Source: CAVROT01 sp963722905 (GTDB lineage: Bacteria; Pseudomonadota; Alphaproteobacteria; Rhodobacterales; Rhodobacteraceae). Taken from it: DNA of 64,000 bases. Below the pieces are notes generated by a model that was given only the letters and a program-made list of their open reading frames with translations, was not told the DNA's origin and ran no database searches. Position numbers and translations under genes: made by a program. The DNA lies in the NCBI GenBank assembly GCA_963722905.1, contig CAVROT010000016.1, positions 62,001 to 126,000 on the forward strand, written 5' to 3'. Below are positions 61,005-64,000 of the stretch, in pieces (positions within the stretch are counted from its first letter, which is position 1; each line of letters starts with the position of its first letter).

Positions 61005-62158
61005 ATCCCGGCGGGACCGTCCCCTCCCCGGGGCCGCTGCCGTCCGGCGCGGCTGCCCCCGGCGTGCCCGGCAAGGCGGCGATCCGGGCCGAAGCCGCGC
61101 GGCTGCTGGACGCCTTCGCCGCGATGGGCGCCATGCCGGTCGAGACCGACGTCATGCAGCCAGCGGGCCCCCTGCTGGACCTCTATGGAGAGGACATCCG
61201 CGCGCGCGCCTTCACCATCCTCGATCCCGGCGCCGGGCCGGATGGCGGGCGGATGCTGCGCCCGGACTTCACCGTGCCCGTCGTGCAGATGCACATGGCG
61301 GGCGGCGCCGATCCCGCGCGCTACGCCTATGCGGGCGAGGTGTTCCGCCGCCAGCCAGACGCTCCGGGCCGGTCCGCCGAGTACATTCAGGCGGGATACG
61401 AGCTTTTCGACGGAACCGATCCGGCGGCCGCCGACGCGGAGGTCTTCGCGCTGATCGCGCGGCAGCTGGCTCCGCTGGGCCTGCGGGCGACGGTCGGAGA
61501 CATCGGTATCCTTCGCGCCGCCGTGGCCGGCCTCGCGGTCGGTGCGCCACGCCGCGCCGCGCTGATGCGGCACCTGTGGCGGCCGCGCCGGTTCCGGGCC
61601 CTGCTGGGCCGGTTCGCCGGATCGTCGCCGGTGGCGCCGGCCCGTGCCGCCCTGCTGGACGCTGCGGACCCGATGGCGTCGGCCGGCCCGCGCATCGGCC
61701 TGCGCAGCCGCGCCGAGGTGGCGGCCCGGCTCGACGCGCTGCGGGCGGACGCGGCCGAACCTCCGGTCCCGGCCGAAGACGTGGCGCGCATCGACGCCAT
61801 CCTCGCCGTGGACGGGAGCGCGCCCGAGGCTCTGGCCCGGCTGCGCGCCATCGCGGCCGACCTGCCCGCCATCGGGGGCGCCGTCGCCGCCATGGCGGCG
61901 AGGTTGGCCGCGCTGGATATTCTCGGGGTGGACGTCGCCGCCCTGCGGTTCGAGGGAAGCCATGGGCGCAGCACCATGGAGTATTACGACGGCTTCGTCT
62001 TCGCCTTCTCGGCGCCGGGGCGGCCCGACCTGCCGCCGCTGGCCACCGGTGGCCGATACGACGCCTTGACCCGGGTGTTGGGGCAGGGCGGGCAGATCCC
62101 GGCCGTCGGCGGCGTCATTCGACCGGGCCTCACGCTGGCGGTGGGGGCGGGGCGATGA
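61001..62158 (+). CDS. hisZ: ATP phosphoribosyltransferase regulatory subunit
   Basis: 385-residue HisS paralogue lacking tRNA-charging ability; it assembles with short HisG and gives feedback control by histidine. Segments such as LRPDFTVPVVQMHMA, YAGEVFRRQPDAPGRSAEYI and LRFEGSHGRSTMEYYDGFVF are typical. The first about 20 residues are a Gly/Pro-rich extension. ATG 61001 overlaps the hisS stop and its own stop overlaps hisG (ATGATG), so the three genes are coupled. Confidence 0.94.
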   Translation: MNPGGTVPSPGPLPSGAAAPGVPGKAAIRAEAARLLDAFAAMGAMPVETDVMQPAGPLLDLYGEDIRARAFTILDPGAGPDGGRMLRPDFTVPVVQMHMAGGADPARYAYAGEVFRRQPDAPGRSAEYIQAGYELFDGTDPAAADAEVFALIARQLAPLGLRATVGDIGILRAAVAGLAVGAPRRAALMRHLWRPRRFRALLGRFAGSSPVAPARAALLDAADPMASAGPRIGLRSRAEVAARLDALRADAAEPPVPAEDVARIDAILAVDGSAPEALARLRAIAADLPAIGGAVAAMAARLAALDILGVDVAALRFEGSHGRSTMEYYDGFVFAFSAPGRPDLPPLATGGRYDALTRVLGQGGQIPAVGGVIRPGLTLAVGAGR

Positions 62159-62859
62159 TGCGTCTCGCCGTGCCGTCCAAGGGGCGGCTGATGGAGCAGA
62201 CGTTCGACTGGTTCGCTGCGCGCGGCATCGCGCTGTCGCGCAGCGGGTCGGACCGGGAGTACGCCGGCGCCGTCTCCGGTATCGCCGACGTCGCGCTGGT
62301 GCTGATGGCGGCGTCCGAGATCCCGGGCAGCCTGGCGACCGGCCGGATCCACCTGGGCGTAACCGGGTCCGATCTGGTGCGCGAACGGCTGCCTGGCTGG
62401 CACCGCGCGGTCGCCGAGGTGACGCCGATGGGGTTCGGGCGCGCCGACCTGGTCATCGCGGTCCCGGCCTTCTGGGTCGACGTCGAGACGCTGGACGACC
62501 TCGACGCAGTGGCCGCCGAATTCCGCGCGCGCCACGGGTTCAGGCTGCGCATCGCGACGAAGTACCACCGCCTCGTGCGCGAGCATCTGACCGCGCACGG
62601 CGTCGCGGACTACATGCTGGTCGACAGCCATGGCGCCACCGAGGGCACGATCCGCAACCGCACCGCCGAGGCGATCGCGGACATCACTTCCACCGGCGAG
62701 ACGCTGCGCGCCAATCATCTGAGGGTCCTCGCCGGCCCCCCCGTCCATGCCAGCCAGGCAACGCTGTTCCGGTCCCTCGCCGCCGATTGGGACATGGACG
62801 CCACCGCCGCGATGGCCGACCTCGCGACCAGGGTCGGCGCGGCGGCCGCAATCGGCTGA
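62155..62859 (+). CDS. hisG: ATP phosphoribosyltransferase, short form
   Basis: 234-residue catalytic subunit for the first step of histidine synthesis (ATP plus PRPP to phosphoribosyl-ATP). AVPSKGRLMEQTFDWFA, HLGVTGSDLV, RIATKYHRLVREHL and ADITSTGETLRANHLRVL are the family blocks. The regulatory C-terminal domain of long HisG is absent, which explains the need for HisZ. ATG 62158 is an equally possible start. The 217 bases after the gene contain no recognised feature. Confidence 0.95.
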   Translation: MMRLAVPSKGRLMEQTFDWFAARGIALSRSGSDREYAGAVSGIADVALVLMAASEIPGSLATGRIHLGVTGSDLVRERLPGWHRAVAEVTPMGFGRADLVIAVPAFWVDVETLDDLDAVAAEFRARHGFRLRIATKYHRLVREHLTAHGVADYMLVDSHGATEGTIRNRTAEAIADITSTGETLRANHLRVLAGPPVHASQATLFRSLAADWDMDATAAMADLATRVGAAAAIG

Positions 62860-63076
62860 CGCAACCGAAACATAGCAAACGCGCTATCGGCGGGCACTCC
62901 CGGGGCAGGCAAGGTCGCGAGACCGTCATACTATCGGCGGTATACCGACTGAGGCTTGCCAACCGGTTAACGGACCCCTCACAATACCGGCAAACCACTG
63001 CCGAGAAACGCGCCATTGCGATCCGACGCCCTTCCGGCCTGCGCACCAACGTGCCCCAAACAAGATCGGACCTCTC

Positions 63077-64000
63077 ATGCGCCGCACGATATTTTCGGAA
63101 GATTTCAATGCGTTCAAGGGCACCGGCATCGCATCGGACCCGCTGGCGGGACAGCTCGATTCGGATGTGTGGACGGTCAGCGGCTTCGGCGACCCGGACG
63201 CCGACGCGGCGCGCGGTACGACGTCGGGCGGCGTGACCACGGGCGGCCTTTATGCCGTCATGCGCGGCGCAGGCGACAGCGGCCTGTTGATCCAGCCCTC
63301 GGGCAGCGACTTCACGCCCGGCGACCTGACGATCCGGCTGGACGCAGGGGATGCCGCGCTGACGGACGTGATGCTGTCATTCGACCGTCTGGTGCAGAAC
63401 GACCAGCCGCGTGCCAACAGCTTCGACCTGTCGGTGTCGCTGGACGGGTCCACCTATGCCGCGCTGGACGCGTTCACCAGCGGCGGCCCCGCCGACATGC
63501 TGGGGCTGATGTCGCAAACGGTGACGGTCGCCCTGCCGGACCTCGCCGCCGGCGCCGAGATCTTTCTGCAATGGACGGGCGACGATACATCCGGCGCCGG
63601 GTCGCGCGACGAGTTCGGCCTGGACAATATCCTGGTCGCGGGCGACACGGCCGACGCACCCCTGCCGGCCATCGTCATAAACGAGGTGCTCGCCAGCACC
63701 ACGTCGACCGATTCGGAATACGTGGAGCTGTTCGGCCCGGCGGGCGCGTCCCTGGCCGGCCTCAGCTTCGTCTCGGTCGAAAGCGACCCCGGCACGTCCA
63801 CCGGCGAGATCGAGTTCCGCTACGACTTCGCCGATGACGCGGTTATCGGCCTCAACGGCTTCTACCTGATCGCCAACGAGACGGCTCGGTTGACCTACGG
63901 CGTCACTCCGAATGCCGCATTCACCGCGTCGATCGAGAAAAGCTCGGCCACATATGCACTCGTCGAGACGGCCAGCCTGACCGGAACCTTCGTCGCCGGC
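63077..64000 (+). CDS. Lamin-tail-domain extracellular protein, N-terminal part (runs off the window)
   Basis: The frame is open from ATG 63077 to the window end, giving 308 residues. The start MRRTIFSEDFNAFKGTG and AGQLDSDVWTVSGFGDPDAD has no signal peptide; the region to about 195 looks like an all-beta sandwich (DEFGLDNILVAGD). A lamin-tail domain follows: AIVINEVLASTTSTDSEYVE, LFGPAGASLAGLSFV. This architecture is common in large type-I-secreted nucleases or calcium-binding proteins of marine alphaproteobacteria, so ExeM/NucH-like nuclease activity is possible. The catalytic part would lie beyond the window. Confidence 0.78.
   Translation, partial: MRRTIFSEDFNAFKGTGIASDPLAGQLDSDVWTVSGFGDPDADAARGTTSGGVTTGGLYAVMRGAGDSGLLIQPSGSDFTPGDLTIRLDAGDAALTDVMLSFDRLVQNDQPRANSFDLSVSLDGSTYAALDAFTSGGPADMLGLMSQTVTVALPDLAAGAEIFLQWTGDDTSGAGSRDEFGLDNILVAGDTADAPLPAIVINEVLASTTSTDSEYVELFGPAGASLAGLSFVSVESDPGTSTGEIEFRYDFADDAVIGLNGFYLIANETARLTYGVTPNAAFTASIEKSSATYALVETASLTGTFVAG

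Overview
The window looks like a chromosomal segment from a high-GC alphaproteobacterium, most likely a Rhodobacterales (Roseobacter/Paracoccus-like) organism. The grounds are: the slyX-hisS-hisZ-hisG order with short-form HisG plus HisZ, a VPLPA-CTERM surface protein, a taurine aminotransferase next to a SoeABC-type sulfite dehydrogenase, many TRAP/ABC uptake systems, and dense GTGA/ATGA gene overlaps.

Layout. 1-7.2 kb (+): a hexuronate operon with the end of a Gfo/Idh/MocA oxidoreductase, a TRAP transporter (dctPQM), uxaC, uxuB-like and uxuA. Its next expected gene, kdgK, survives only as a broken remnant. 7.2-9.4 kb: a gene graveyard with the kdgK remnant, a headless LysR regulator and a shredded quinone oxidoreductase. 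9.4-13.5 kb (-): a CUT1-type sugar ABC importer. 14.2-21.6 kb (+): a compact catabolic operon with a DeoR regulator, a triosephosphate-isomerase paralogue, an RpiB paralogue, an RbsBAC-type importer and a fused DhaK-DhaL kinase. This enzyme set matches what is known for tetritol/erythrulose pathways (LerK/LerI/DerI, EryH/EryI), but no polyol dehydrogenase is present. 21.6-24.8 kb: no intact gene; it holds an IS5-type transposase relic and an 8-bp tandem repeat.

24.8-28.7 kb (-): an acyl-CoA synthetase, an ABC exporter and tRNA-Gly(TCC). 28.9-35.5 kb (-): soeC, soeB, soeA and taurine:pyruvate aminotransferase, which together read as taurine deamination coupled to oxidation of the sulfite later released by Xsc (not in the window). 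35.8-41.97 kb: a dimethylglycine/sarcosine-dehydrogenase-like flavoprotein, a frameshifted VPLPA-CTERM protein, a relic of a second flavoprotein copy, an aldo/keto reductase and a zinc alcohol dehydrogenase. 42.1-43.4 kb (-): two DUF2382 stress proteins.

43.6-53.9 kb (-): a purine operon with xanthine dehydrogenase xdhA (frameshifted), xdhB and xdhC, then a BMP-type nucleoside/purine ABC importer. xdhA and xdhB carry inverted copies of the same roughly 62-bp repeat inside their coding regions. 54.1-55.0 kb (-): a frameshifted GH5 glycoside hydrolase. 55.2-62.9 kb: core genes dnaE, slyX, hisS, hisZ and hisG; hisS has an unusual insertion of different base composition. The window ends in an exported lamin-tail-domain protein.

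A recurring theme is decay: at least eight genes or relics are broken, and many spacers are very GC-rich without a recognisable gene. Single-base frameshifts could be sequencing errors, but the remnants with several lesions cannot.
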